DNA from: Phocoena phocoena
Lineage: Eukaryota > Chordata > Mammalia > Artiodactyla > Phocoenidae
DNA length: 64,000 nucleotides
Reading direction: 5' to 3'
NCBI RefSeq assembly: GCF_963924675.1
Contig: NC_089232.1
Location: 47,346,522-47,410,521 of the forward strand
The notes beneath the pieces are model-generated. The model had not been told where the DNA came from and ran no database searches. It saw only the letters and a program-made list of their open reading frames with translations. Below are positions 12,633 through 25,095 of this stretch, piece after piece (the first letter of the stretch is position 1; each line of letters starts with the position of its first letter). A program made the position numbers and the translations under genes.

Positions 12633-13854
12633 CATCTAACTGTCTTTTACCATGGTAGAGTTAGGGATATATAATTGTTTTTAGCTTTCAGGATACAATG
12701 AAGAAAATGCTAACACATTTGACAAATCAAAAAATAAATTAATAGTGCCCAAGTGTTAATAGCTAGTGGAAATAGGTCATTTTTATTGAAAGATTTCCAC
12801 GAAATAGGTATACTTCTAATGCTTTAAATGTATTAACTTATTTAATAGGAATCTTGCCTCACAGTAATACATAAAGTAACACAGTACCAAAGTATTGTGG
12901 ATTTGTCATTATTCTGGATTTAAATCTGGAGATGTTAGTTTATTTTTCTGTCTGTTGTCTTCGATTTCATGGATTTCAAAGTAGGAACAACATAAGTAGT
13001 TTTCATTTTCAATTATGTAAATTAAGTAGTCATCACTGGTCGCTCAGTTTGATTCATAGAATCGCTGTGCCTGACCTTGATGTGGTGACTTTATATATAC
13101 AAAATGCTTGAAAATAAGTCTAGTACTAAATGACCATTCACATATGAAGAAATAGATGATTTCCACAGATTAATTATAATGATTAAGAGACACTTGGGTA
13201 AAATAATGACATTTTCTTTATTTTACTTATGCTTGTACACATTTCTTTTTCTCCAGTCCCTATAATAAATTTGAATAAATTATGTTAAAACATTAAAGAA
13301 AGCAGAAGTCTTTTCCCCCATTATTCATTGTTACCTATTCTTAGGAATATTGGGTCCCCCAAACTGAGCAATCAAAAATAATTTCTAACCTTTCTCATGT
13401 TATATGCTGTATATCCTTGGTAGAATGAATAAAAGCAATCCTGCTGATCGTTTAGCATTTCTTGCAACTCACTCTGGAATTGAGAGAAGACTGATTAATT
13501 CTTTGCAAGGTTGTTTCTACCTACTTGAAACCAAAATCTTATAAACAGGTGTTAATTTATTAGTCAATATTTATTAAATTATGAGGGCAGGTCTTTCAAA
13601 ATTTGTTAAATTATGTCCTAAAGCAGCAATACCTAGAGCTTTTCATCTCTGTGACATGACAATCCTATATCTGCTGAAGTACAATTTAAAAATAAATAAT
13701 TATGTTCTGAATATAAAATATGTTCTTATATTCAAGTAGAAACTTGAAAACTTAGAAAATATGAAGTACAGAGATATAAACTCCCATACAGGAGTCCATT
13801 ATTTGAGGTCAACCCTGTTAAATATGTGTGTTTCCTTACTTTCTTTCCTCCAAT
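12633..13854. other. Unassigned intergenic DNA
   Basis: No frame above 60 codons outside the microsatellite edge, and no recognised repeat or RNA gene. Confidence 0.5.
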
Positions 13855-13974
13855 GCACATTGAGAGGAAGGTAGGTAGATAAATAGGAGATGTATATATG
13901 TATACATATACATATATATGTATACATAATATACATATATAATCTCCCATTTATACATGTGTGTGTATATACTC

Positions 13975-14026
<52 letters not shown>

Positions 14027-14034
14027 TAGATAGA
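13855..14034. repeat. TA-rich microsatellite cluster
   Basis: A mixed tract of tatata/tatacata units (about 13890-13942) is followed by a tgtgtgtg run. A pure TA tract of about 45 bp (13979-14023) then ends in gatagatagat. It is likely to vary in length between individuals. Confidence 0.93.
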
Positions 14035-14901
14035 TTAGACTAATCCTTGGTCAAATTTAGAATCCTAATTTTTTTTGAAAATCTAAATATGAATTATGAG
14101 AGAAAGGAAAGCTACAGAACTGGATAGTGACAGTCAAGTAATGAAATCATAGATACCCCTTGTTTTTATCCTTGCTATGCACAAAACTCTGGGGAAATTT
14201 CTGCATAAGCTGTGGGGATAGTCACAGTAATATATCTCCACTGGAAAACTTTCTGTGGGTACTATGTAGGCCACACATCTTCTGTGAAAACCCTTAAATA
14301 TCTCATGGTGATATAATTTATACTTTTTTTCACACATTAAGAATGCAGTTTAAATCACATCTGCTGAAAAATGAAGGGTTTGCTTATAGGTTATTTTCAT
14401 GATAATACTAACTTGAGTGTCTAATAATACCTTCATATTTGTATATTTTTTTAATTGTCAGAATTATATGATGCCCTCTGAAATAGGTAGGGTAGATGCT
14501 CTAATCTCCAGTTGTTAAAGGCTGAATTGAGGTCTTAATTGGAAAATAAATAAGTTTTTAAAATTAAATAGCATATTTGGAATAAGTGAACACAATTCAA
14601 CCATGTATATTTATATTTTCTCCCTCCCTAGATTCCATTCAAATTATATAAAATAAATAGGAAATATAAAGACCCACAAGGATATTGATAACAAAGGAGT
14701 AGATAGTATTAAGTTGATAAATTAACAAGAAAATGTTTGAAAAACTGAAAGTAACTGGAGGAGAAAGGATAAATGATTTATCAGAAAATAGTAGCCTCCA
14801 ATTTAAAGCCTTTGCTAATGGAACTAATGGTAAGAAGTGAGTTGACTTGTTCTCAAGATCCCTAATTAATCTCAGAATTTTTGGTTATCAAGTATATCAA
14901 G
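14035..14901. other. Unassigned AT-rich DNA
   Basis: A 67-codon minus frame at 14134-14337 has no recognisable motif. No repeat or RNA gene recognised. Confidence 0.5.
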
Positions 14902-15138
14902 AAGGTAGTGGAGGGCTTCCCTGGTGGCACAGTGGTTGAGAGTCTGCCTGCTGATGCAGGGGACATGGGTTTGTGACCCAGTCTGGGAAGATCCCACATG
15001 CCATGGAGCAGCTAGGCCCGTGAGCCATGGCCACTGAGCCTGCGTGTCTGGAGCCTGTGCTCCGCAACAGGAGAGGCCACAACAGTGAGAGGCCCACGTA
15101 CCACAAAAAAAAAAAAAAAAAAAAAAAAAGGGAGTGGA
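14902..15138 (+). mobile_element. Full-length cetacean SINE with TSD
   Basis: The body runs from gggcttccctggtggcacag at 14913 to an A-tail ending at 15129. The tRNA-derived head with its B-box-like ggtttgtgaccca segment is present. The TSD aaggtagtgga (14902-14912) matches aagggagtgga (15128-15138) at 10 of 11 positions. CpG sites have mostly decayed to tg/ca, so this copy is older than the one at 49.9 kb. Minus-strand frames of 78-91 codons across it are SINE antisense readings. Confidence 0.96.
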
Positions 15139-16059
15139 ACTGCATGACTGTGAAGAAAGACCAAGTAGACATCTAGATAATGTGAGCCACAGCCCCTTCT
15201 GACTTGTCTGAGAACTTCTACAGTCAGGAAATGTGCCTTCAGGCTCATGCTTGAAGAATTCTTGTTCAGAGAAACTGAATAAAGAGAACTAAATCAGAGA
15301 AAATATCTCCAAATACTGATATTTTGTAGACCCTAAAAAAAGTGACCACTGTCTGTTTTATCCCTTTATAGTGAAGCCAGTGAGTTATCCAAAGTGGTCT
15401 GAACCAGGAAATCTAATTACCATTGAATATTTGATTCTTAAATATAAAGATACAACTGAGAATCAGCAGACTTTTGAGAAAATGATCCGATTTGAATAAG
15501 AAAAAAATAAACAAAGAGTGAAAAAGAATTCCCGGAGAAAAAGATATACTCTTAGGTGCAGAAGAAGTTTCAGATTACCATATTTATTATCCACAGGAAG
15601 ATAAGAAAGTTTGTATAGACATAAGCAAGCATAAAATGTTATGGGAAAGGTTCAATCAATGTATTATAAATAGCTTTTAAAAGTAAATGAGATATAGCAT
15701 ACACAACAACAATAGCAACAACAAAATGAAAGAGATTTGCAAGATAAAGTCAAAGAAATGTCCCTGAAAATAAAGTAAGATGATGATTTATAAGAGTTGC
15801 CAGTGTAACTAGAAATAAATTGACTTAAAGTTCAAAAACTCTATTCTTCAAACTTCATCCTTTTTTGATATTAGTTAATTTTAGGTTTCATCATCCACAT
15901 TATTTCAAAGCTCTCCCTTCTATGTTTAATCAGGAACCAAACCTTATTAGTCATATCTAAAAATTACCTTCTGAATCTGGTTCTACTTACTCATACACAT
16001 TGATGATTCCTACTTTTGGCTCTTATCCTTTCTTGCCAATAACACTGTGACAGCCCTCT
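15139..16059. other. Unassigned AT-rich DNA
   Basis: Short acaacaacaat-type runs occur near 15705-15730. No gene, RNA gene or recognised repeat. Confidence 0.5.
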
Positions 16060-16310
16060 AATTGTGGGTCTGCCCCTTAGTCTAGGTCTTTATGTCACCT
16101 CCAGTGTTGCCTTTCTAAAGATATAATTATGTCCTGACAATTCAAGCTGTTTTCTAGCTCTTTTTTGCCTATTACAGAAGAGTGAATTATTTAGCCTGGC
16201 TTACAAAGCCTTTGTAAAATATCTGGTCTGGCTCACATTCTCAGCTTCATCTCCAGCCACACACAAGCATTCAACCTCCAGTTACACTAAATTTTAAAAT
16301 ATTTTACACA
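16060..16310 (+). mobile_element. Possible L2 (LINE-2) fragment
   Basis: Blocks such as gttgcctttctaaagatata, a tagcctggcttacaaagcc stretch and a catctccagccacac run follow the order of the L2 coding end in sense. The match is diverged and by recall only. Confidence 0.42.
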
Positions 16311-16490
16311 TATTTATGACCATTTATTCATCTATTGCTTTCTTTTATATGCTAATTTGGAAGGGGTGTATTACTCAAAACTCCTCTGTATTAATCTGTA
16401 TTTCCCTTCCTGAAATGAACTGATTTTGTTGGGAGGAAGTTATATGTTAGCAAGAACGCATTTGTATTATTATTATTATTACTGTGGTGA

Positions 16491-16545
16491 AATAGTATTT
16501 TGCAGGAATAGATATTTTGCAGGAATAGTATTTTGCAGGAATAGA
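16491..16545. repeat. Short tandem repeat of a 16-17-bp unit
   Basis: Three consecutive copies of aatagtattttgcagg or aatagatattttgcagg, followed by a partial fourth (aatagatgag). Just before it is a (TTA)n run at about 16464-16480. Confidence 0.9.
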
Positions 16546-17361
16546 TGAGAAAAGAAAGTTAATAGTGGATTTATGTTCACTTTGGAGACAGCAGATGTAT
16601 ATCTTTACTATGAATAAAAATGAGGGGTTTTTTGGTCAGTGTTGGGGAAATACTTAAGCAGAATACAATTTGAAAAGGTCACTTTAAGATCAAACATCAC
16701 TATTTTGATAACTGTAGTTATCTCTTTTTGGTGTCTTTTTTCTCATACTCAAGTACACCATTTATCATTCTTCTTCCAGTCTTCTCTTCTTCACACCCCA
16801 ACCCTCAACCCAAGTTAGTTTCACATGCAGAGGCACAATATTAATGAGCTATTTAGAAAACCTTAGCATAATTTAAATGTGAAAGACCAAAGTTTTGGTA
16901 AAATCAATTTATTTGATTGTTTAATTTAAATATATATTTTTGAAAATAGGATTTTTTTTTTTAGTATTTCTAGCATATTAGACAGTATTTGTAAAATCTG
17001 AATCAATCCTTTAATATTTTTTATTTGCAAAACTAGTTTTAGCTGTGGAAATGAAAAGCAAATGTAGAGGTAACTGGATACCAATCTAAAACTAATTTTG
17101 TTGTTTTTAACAAACAGTAGTTTTAGTTCAGAGATACAGAATACCAGAAGTGTTACTCCAACTTTTACAACTAAGATTTAGGTATACGAATTGCAAGTCA
17201 GTGAAATTAATAACTTTTCTTGAACCCATCAGTGAAAAGAGTTCCCAGGACAATCAAGTAACCTAAAATCTTGGGAAAAACAGATGTCTGCAAGGGGAAA
17301 CACAATCTAAGCATTTGCTTACCTAGGACAGACACCGCAGGATGCCATATATGCCAATAAG
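16546..17361. other. Unassigned AT-rich DNA
   Basis: Contains a poly-T run near 16951. No open frame of note, RNA gene or recognised repeat. Confidence 0.5.
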
Positions 17362-17600
17362 AAGATATAGCTAGGGCTTCGCTGGTGGCGCAGTGGTTGA
17401 GAGTCTGCCTGCTGATGCAGGGGACACGGGTTTGTGCCCCGGTCTGGGAAGATCCCACATGCCGTGGAGCAGCTAGGCCCGTGAGCCATGGCCACTGAGC
17501 CTGCGTGTCTGGAGCCTGTGCTCCGCAACAGGAGAGGCCACAACAGTGAGAGGCCCACGTACCACAAAAAAAAAAAAAAAAAAAAAAAAAGATACAGCTA
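17362..17600 (+). mobile_element. Full-length cetacean SINE with TSD
   Basis: The body runs from gggcttcgctggtggcgcag at 17374 to an A-tail ending at 17590. The TSD aagatatagcta (17362-17373) matches aagatacagcta (17589-17600) at 11 of 12 positions. A 194-codon minus-strand frame (17207-17791) runs through it. Its middle is SINE antisense with a phenylalanine run from the A-tail, so it is not a gene. Confidence 0.96.
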
Positions 17601-18415
17601 ATACATTTTAATGAATTGCTAAGATGTGAGTATGGGTAAGCACAAGAATGTGAAGTCCATAGAGGTATAGATATAGGCAGGGTCACACTCTTCTTTGAAA
17701 TTTTCCTCCAGGATTTTCTGAAGCTACTCACAAGATTGGATATAATCCTGAGAAAACTTTTCTTGTGGTGCTGGCAGGAGGAGACAAACAATAGCCACTA
17801 GTGTCTCTCTTAGGGAGAGATGCTATAGCCATCTCTGCCATCTCTATTATAGAGAAATGACCTTAATCTGCATAAGGAAGAACAATAAAAACTGTATTGG
17901 CAATGTTGGAAATCTGTTGAAGCTGAGGAGGGGAGCAGGCAGAGAGATGGGTTAGTATTACCCCCATGATATGGGTAGGGAAGCATGAGAGGCTTGCTGT
18001 GATAGCTAGAGGAAGGGAAGGAGTACTTATGAAGACCGAAGCCCTGAGGCAAAGGGAAACAGCCTGCCTAAGATTTAGGATGAATTAGAACATCAGAGAA
18101 TGTCATCTTCCTACTCCACTCACCTCCAGGCTATGAAGATAAAAATCAAAACAACAATGGATTACAGTTGAGAGTGCTGCAAGAGACTGATTCTCCCAGG
18201 AAACCAGATACTGAGGAAAGCCCTCTGGCAAATTAGCCCACTGCATAAACCCAGTCAGTAAAGGGATATGAAGCCTGTGGTATGTGGAAAGAAACCATAG
18301 TAACAGGAAACTTTAATCCCCAACTCCTAACTTTATTAACACACAGCCCCATTATTTTTGTCTCTTTGGAAAGAAAGGCATGCACATGCCAAAGTGTAAG
18401 TATATATTTTATAAC

Positions 18416-18419
<4 letters not shown>
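17601..18419. other. Unassigned DNA
   Basis: An 80-codon minus frame (17810-18052) has no recognised domain. No repeat recognised. Base composition is slightly less AT-rich than around it. Confidence 0.45.

Positions 18420-18464
<45 letters not shown>
18420..18464. repeat. (AT)n microsatellite
   Basis: About 45 bp of uninterrupted AT dinucleotides. It generates spurious isoleucine-tyrosine repeats in frames on both strands. Confidence 0.97.
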
Positions 18465-18467
<3 letters not shown>

Positions 18468-18544
18468 AATGCCTATGTTTATGTCCAGCTTTCAAACAAA
18501 AATTACAAGGCATTACGAAAAGGCAAGAAAATCACAGTCTGAAG

Positions 18545-19748
18545 AGGCAAAGATATCATCAGAACTAAATTCAGATGTATCACAGATGTTGGAGGTAACA
18601 TACAGGAAATTTAAAATAATTATGCTTAGTATGTTGATGGCTCTAGTAAAAATGTAGAAAACACGTGTCATGATCAGATAGGTAATTTCAGCATAGAAAT
18701 AGAAATAATGAGAAAGAACCAAATGGAAATGCTGGGGAAAAACAAAAAAAGAAAAGTGAGAATGAATGCCAAAGATGGACTTACCAGTTAGATTCAACAC
18801 CATCAAGGAAAGAATGGTGAATTCCAAGATAAATCAATAGAAATTATCCAAACTGAAACAAAAAGAAAATCATAGAGCAGAGTATTAACACTTGTGGAAT
18901 AATATCAAATAATCTAATAGACACATAATTGTAATCTTAGAAGGAAAAAAACAAAAAAGAATGGGGAAAAGAAATGTGTAAAAAATTAATGGTTAAGAAA
19001 TTTCCAAAATTAGCGATAGACACCAAACCATAGATAATAAGTAGCTTACAGAACACCACGCAAGATAAATAACAAAACAAAGCAAAACAAATCAACACAG
19101 AAAAACTCATTTGTTATTCATATCATATTCAAATTACTGAAAATAAAAACAAAGAGAAAATCTTTTAAAGAGTAGAAAGACACATTACCTACAAAGGAAC
19201 CAAGGATAAGATTTTATAGCAGTCTTCTCATAAGAAACCATGCAATTAAGAAGACAATGGATTGATATTTTTAAAGTGCTGATTTAAAAAAAGAAAGGAA
19301 AAATAACTGTCAACCCAGAATTACATACCCAGCAAAAATGCACATCAAATAAAGTAGGAGAAGTGAAGACTTTCTCAGAAAAACAAGAATTAGAATTTAT
19401 TGCCAGCATATCTTATGCTATAAGATATTCTAAAGATTTTCAGGCAGAGGAATGTGATATAGGTAAGAAATATTTTTCAGTCTACATATAGGAAACAGTA
19501 GTGTTGAAAATAGAGACAATGAAGGTAAATAAAATCTATTTTTCTTATTTTTATTTGCCCTAAAAGATAACTTAGTAATTAAAGCAAAAATATGTTGTGC
19601 TATAGTACATGTATGTGTAAAATATATAAGAATAAAAGGGATGGAAGGGAGGAATTGGAACTATACTGTTATAGATACCTATATTACAGATGAAACAACA
19701 TATTATTTGAAGGTAGACTTGGATTCTATATTTATTTATTTATTTCTC
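18545..19748 (+). mobile_element. Old L1M/HAL1-like element, ORF1 part
   Basis: The plus strand follows the ORF1 region of ancient L1M/HAL1 elements. Examples are cacagatgttggaggtaaca near 18579, a tttccaaaattagcgatagac block near 19000, tcatattcaaattactg near 19125 and aactgtcaacccagaattac near 19306. Stops are frequent, and the only antisense frame (104 codons) is chance. Whether it is HAL1 (ORF1 only) or L1M cannot be decided by eye. Confidence 0.7.
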
Positions 19749-19975
19749 AAAAAGTAAGACAGTGCTTCCCTTGTGGCGCAGTGGTTGAGAGTCCGCCTGC
19801 CGATGCATGGGACACGGGTTCGTGCCCTGGTCCGGGAAGATCCCACATGCCGTGGAGTGGCTAGGCCAGTGAGCCATGGCCGCTGAGCCTGTGCGTCTGG
19901 AGCCTGTGCTCCACAACGGGAGAGGCCACAACAGTGAGAGGCCCACGTACCGCAAAAAAAAAAAAAAGTAAGACA
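19749..19975 (+). mobile_element. Cetacean SINE inserted in the old L1M, with TSD
   Basis: The body is about 19762-19967 and ends in a short A-tail. The direct repeat aaaaagtaagaca is perfect at 19749-19761 and 19963-19975. The insertion lies between the ORF1-like and ORF2-like parts of the surrounding L1M. The 5' terminus reads gtgcttcccttgtggcgcag, with two differences from the family. Confidence 0.95.
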
Positions 19976-21725
19976 AGTTTGGAAGACTCATACTAATTTA
20001 TTCCAAGCCTTACTATAAAGCTGCACTAATCAAGATAGTACCCAATTTGTCAAGGAAAGAGAGATTGATCATTAGAATAGAATAGAGAACCCAATGATAG
20101 GTTCCCACAGATATAGTCAACTGGCTTTTTTTAGTTGCACTCAAATTCAGTTGATGAATTATCTTTTCAATAAATGGTGCTGTAGCTATTGTACCTCCAC
20201 ATTAAAATAAAAAATGAATCTTGACACATACCTCTCACTTCATACAAAAATTGACTCAAAATGGATTGTAGATTTAAATATAAGATGGAAAATTACACAA
20301 TTTCTAGAAAATAGTAGAAAATCTCATGACCTTGAATTTTATGAGTTTTTGTATATGACATCAAAAGCATGACATATAAAAAGTAACAAATTTAATTGGT
20401 GAATTGGAATTTATCACACTTAAAACTTCTTGCTCTGTGAAATTTTAAGGTAGTGAAAAGGCAAGCCAAAGTTTGGGATAAATATTCTTATATTATGTAT
20501 CTGATACTAACTTTTATCCGGAATATAAAAAGAACTCTAAAAATTCAACCAAAAAACCCAATTAGAAAATGGACATAAAATTTGAACACACTTTCTCAAA
20601 GATGGTATATATATATGTCAAATAAGCATATGAAAAGTCACTCAAAATCATATCATTAAGGACGTGTATTAAAATCATACTGAGAAACCTTTAAACAACT
20701 GCTAAAATGGCTAAGAAATATAAAATGACAATATCAAGTGTTGTCAAGGTTGCTGAACAAAGAACACATTTCCACTGCTTGTGAAAATGATACAGCAACG
20801 CTGGAAAAACAATTTGGTGGTTTATCGTAAGGTTAAACATACTTTTAAAATACAGTCCAGCATTGATGTATTAATTATTACCCAAGTGCATTGAAAATTT
20901 ATGCTCATACGATAACCTGTATAGATATTTGAATCAGCTTTATTCATAAACTCTAAAATTTAGAAACATGCCATATGTCCTTTAACAGGTGAATGGATAA
21001 AAATTTTGTGGTAAATCCATACACTGGAATGAACTATTGATTTACACAAAAAGAATGAGTCTCATGAATTTTACTAAGGGAAAGAAATCAGGCTCAAAAA
21101 GCTACATATTTTGTGATGGCATTTATATAATATTATGGAAAAGACAAATTTTTTGGAACAGAAAAAAAGATCTGTGCTTTCCAAGGTGATTGAGGAGGGA
21201 GGAGAGATAGACTATAAAGAGGTTGCACATAGGAATTTTTATGGTGATGCAACTATTCTGTATTCTGTGGTGGTGGATGTATTATACTATGCATTTTTCA
21301 AAACCTATAAAACTGTATGGTGCAAAAAGTGAATTTTACTATATGAAGATTTATTCATCTTAAATAAGGATGTGGTAGGAACCAAGGGTAGAAAGTGGAC
21401 AGTGAATAATAAATCTAACTGAATTAAAATTAATGACATTCTTATTGAAGGCAGTGGGGGAAAAAGGCAGTGGGAAAGTCTCTAGACACTATAAGGCTAC
21501 AGACAAAAAACATCAGTAGAAAAATTGGAGAAATATGAGTAAAGTGTATACTTTAGGTAATTATATTTTACCAAGGTTAATTTCTGAAATTTGATAGAAG
21601 TAACATTGTTATGCAAGTTGCTAACTTTAGGAGAAGTAGGGGGATGGGACTATGAGAACTCTGTGTACAGTCTTTGCAACACTTTTGTAAATCTAAAGTT
21701 ATTTTTGAAGTAACAGTAAAAAGTA
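19976..21725 (+). mobile_element. Old L1M, ORF2 C-terminus and 3' UTR
   Basis: Starts in the late ORF2 region (ttactataaagctgcactaa near 20008; aaaattgactcaaaatgg near 20247) and continues in order through aacaggtgaatggataaa near 20984. It then enters a 3' UTR with a gtggtggtggatgt-type block near 21270 and a gtgaattttactatatg end near 21330. Downstream tracts to 21725 look like the rest of the 3' UTR. All frames are closed; a 65-codon frame at 21135 is UTR. Confidence 0.78.
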
Positions 21726-21779
21726 GTAGCACTTCTGAGTCTTTTTTTTTCACATGTAAATTTAGAGTCAGCTGGTCCA

Positions 21780-22700
21780 TCTCAAAAACCCACTGGGGCT
21801 TTGATAGGGATTACGTTGACCTGTAGATAAGTTTGGGATGATCTGCCATCTTAAAAATAGTAAGTCTTCCAGCCCATGGACATGGTATATCACTCTATCC
21901 ATTTAAGCCTTTAATTTCTTTAGCAGTGTTTTGTTAAGTTTCATTTTACAGGACTTGTACCACTTTTGTTACATTTATTACAAAATATTTCACTTTTTAA
22001 TGCTCAAATGAACTTGTTCAGGTCTTCTGTATCTTTACTAATTTTCTGTCTACTTGTTTTATTATTTGTTGTTTCTTTTTCTTGCTATCTCAAATCTGTT
22101 CAAGAGACTACTTGGTATATTTTCATTTAAATTATTGGCTTCTCATTGCAACTTTCCCTTTTGTTTCTTTGCTTTAATATCCATTTCTCTCTTGAAAAAT
22201 TGTATTTGTTTCTCATTGTTAGCACATTTACCTTTAGTTCTTTGAAAATATGATCCTGTTTTATTTTGAACATTTTTATTACAGCAGCTTTAAAATTATT
22301 ACCTGCTAAATTAAATATTTGGGCTCACTCAGAGTTAGTTTTTATTGGCTACCATTTTACTATGTTGCTACTGTTTTGTCACACTTTTCTGTTTATTTTC
22401 ATGCTTAATTATTTTAGTTAATTGACTACTGTAGTTAATGTAGTAATTTGGGGCTTTATTTTATTATCCTGAGGCTTATTGTTGTTGTTTTCAGTGACTT
22501 GTCTGTACTATGCAGTTAAAAACACATTGTATCATTTTTGCCTGGCTTCTTAGGGTATTTTCCCTGTGTGTGTGTATGTCAGTGGTCACATAATACATAG
22601 TTTGTGTGGGAATTTGTGTTTAGACACCCTAAGTCCACAAGGCTCTGCCTTCTACTGAGCTAGCTCTGTGTATATAGAGAAATGCATTTAAATTCCAAGG
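21780..22700 (-). mobile_element. Old L1M fragment, antisense
   Basis: Minus-strand ORF2 matches begin at about 21785 (tagggattacgttgacctg) and include tcttccagcccatggacatg. Near 22018 the text changes to an endonuclease-region block (tcaggtcttctgtatcttta), implying an internal deletion. From about 22060 to 22600, T-rich sequence with ggctcactcagagttagttt resembles other antisense L1M material, with lower certainty. Confidence 0.55.
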
Positions 22701-23596
22701 AAATTTTCAATATCCCATAGATTTTATATTTTTCTTGATTCTTTAGGTCAACCTCTCTCCACCCCCAATGCGTGTATAGTTTATCCATCAGCCAGGCATC
22801 TGGGTTTGTAGCTTCTTTCAGTTCTTCTATGGATCTGTCACTTCCAGAATATCACCATTAAATTCCTGCCTTGTCTACTGCCCTTTCAGGACTGGGACCT
22901 CAGTCTTAGACTACCATATCTATGGGTTTTCCACATCTTTAAAACTGAGCCTGCTGATTTTAGTTGGCAGAGACCTGGGCATATCTCCTGTTCCCACCTT
23001 AAATCAAGTCTGCACCTGTAATGGTAAAGCTGCTAATTTGCCCAAACCCCAAACCAGTAAAGATATGGTTTCCAGTGTCCAAACAGGGAAGAGGGCAGAA
23101 AGGTGGTAGGAAAAATTCCAGGCAAGAAAGCCATAGATTCAGCCTGCATTTTATAACACTTCAGCAGTTTGTAAAGAACAAATGCTTCTCAATATTTTGA
23201 TCTGACGTTGGCTGATTTCCGGTGACTCTAAATGGTTGTTATTGGAAATATTGTCGTTTTATACTTGTTTTATGCAAAGTGTAATCATCGTACCTCCTCT
23301 CTCCACCATTATCTGGAGTACTTTGGTTAATTACTTTTTAAGTCTAGTGAAAAAGTGAATTGATTTAATCAATGAGGAAGTCTTACCTTGGTGCCAGAAT
23401 GCCTTTAGTACCTCTCTAAAATTTTCCAACTTCTCTCATTTTTTTTTTAATATACTAGGGGAAGACTTGAGTTTCAGAACTTTTAGCAGAGTACAGAAAA
23501 CATTATTTTATTTACATTATATTATTTTTAGTTTTATTTTATTCATAGGTGACACTGAGTTGCCATTTAATTTTAGTGATATAAAATCTTTCTTTA
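22701..23596. other. Unassigned DNA
   Basis: May include more old L1 sequence, but I cannot support it. No gene or RNA gene seen. Confidence 0.45.
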
Positions 23597-23688
23597 AAAA
23601 ACTTATGTAAAGCAGAAACTAACATAACATTGTAAAACAATTATACTCCAATAAAGATGTTTAAAAACAAAACCAAAAACTTAGGTAA
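23597..23688 (+). mobile_element. 64-bp L1 3'-end stub with TSD
   Basis: Only the last part of an L1 3' UTR is present (agcagaaactaacataacat through ctccaataaagatg, then an A-rich tail), at 23611-23674. It is flanked by aaaaacttatgtaa (23597-23610) and aaaaacttaggtaa (23675-23688), 13 of 14 matching. This is an extreme 5' truncation. Confidence 0.87.
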
Positions 23689-23754
23689 CAAGGTAAAAAG
23701 TTAAAGGGAAAACATTTAAACTATTAATATTACAAGTCCCTGGATAATACGCTG

Positions 23755-23910
23755 TGATGGTTAATTTTATGTGACAGCTTGTCTGGGCCATGGTGCCCAT
23801 ATAGTTAATCAAATATTACTCTTTGGGGTGAGATTTACATTTAAATCTGTGGAGTTTGAGTAATACAGATTGCTCTCCATAATGAGGGTGAGTCTCATCC
23901 AAGCAGTAAG
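23755..23910 (+). repeat. Ancient interspersed repeat, family not named
   Basis: The series gtgatggttaattttatgtg, then gtctgggccatggtgccc, and ctccataatgagggtgagtc is a widespread mammalian repeat sequence that I recognise but cannot name securely. Confidence 0.55.
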
Positions 23911-24211
23911 GAAATGCAATTTCATATTTGTCAATTTCATCATTCTTCTAAACATCCATATGTTTCTTCTATGAAAATATTAGCATTTACAGAACAATTG
24001 ATATTTGCAAAATGTTTTGGTTACTTTAATTACTTACTCCAATAAATAAATGCACTGAATTGCTATTTTAGTATAATCACAAGGCAACTGTCAGGAATAA
24101 AACTCCTTAATGTTTTCTGTAGTGCTAATGTCATGGTAATTACATTATATTTTTTAAATTAAAAGTTTAAAAGTTCTACTATATTTGCCATTATCCACTC
24201 AGTGTATTTTT
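23911..24211. other. Unassigned AT-rich DNA
   Basis: Nothing recognised. Confidence 0.5.
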
Positions 24212-24220
24212 ATGTATATA

Positions 24221-24268
<48 letters not shown>

Positions 24269-24310
24269 AAATATCTGCTATCTTTCTTTCTACCTCTATC
24301 TTTCTATCTA
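24212..24310. repeat. (TG)n-(TA)n and (CTTT/CTAT)n microsatellite
   Basis: A short TG run is followed by a TA tract (about 24229-24263). After a gap come ctttctttc and ctatctatct units to about 24312. Confidence 0.93.
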
Positions 24311-25095
24311 TCTGGATTGTGTTCTACACGTCAAGATATTAGTCCTAGAAAGCAAGAAATGTTGTTTGTGTTACATAGTGTCATGTACAATGAGAAATTA
24401 ATCTTACAATCAGTTGCACTTTTTAGCCTTGAAAAAAGCTATTAATATTCCCAAGGGCATAAAGTTGAAAAGAAGATCTACTTTCCAACCCTCTTTCACC
24501 CTCCAAAATAGAGATCAGTATCTTTTCCCAAATAAAACTGTGAAGGATGCAAAGGCTCTCTTACAAGCAGGGGTGAAGATGGAATGAGTATCTTTATTAA
24601 AATTGTGATAAAGTAAGATTGCTTACTCATTTTAGAAGTGCCCCCAAGGAAGCACACTTTGTGGCCTGGGAAAAGTGTCCTGATCCTCAGACAATCAGGT
24701 CTGAAATCAACTGTTAAATGATAGAAGCGTGGTGGGGAGCTCTCCTCTTCAATGGCATACATCCAGAAATGTCACTACCTACAAAGGCTCAGTCAGTAAT
24801 AGGCCAGGAAAGTAACCAGGTGTGCAACCTATAAAGACTACCTTCTACTTCTTGCAGTGAGGTTCTGTATAGGTAAAGAGAATTCTGTGGATATTTTAAC
24901 TGTATAGTTTTGCCTTCATAAGAAAGGAAATAAGTAGAACAAAGGAATACTCCAGGAAAAAGGATCACAACAGCAAGCTACCTGTGATATCCTTGGCATA
25001 CACTCAGGCTTGACATAACTGAGAATGTGTGAATGTTGCATTGTAACATAAGTATGCTTCTGAAGTAACAAATTGAAAAGGGATGCCTTTCTAGA
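24311..25095. other. Unassigned DNA
   Basis: An 88-codon minus frame (24496-24762) has no recognised motif or clear splice context. No repeat recognised. Confidence 0.45.

Noticed and set aside
17207..17791. 194-codon minus-strand frame
   Set aside because: Its middle is the SINE at 17.4 kb read in antisense, including a phenylalanine run from the A-tail. The flanks have no motif.
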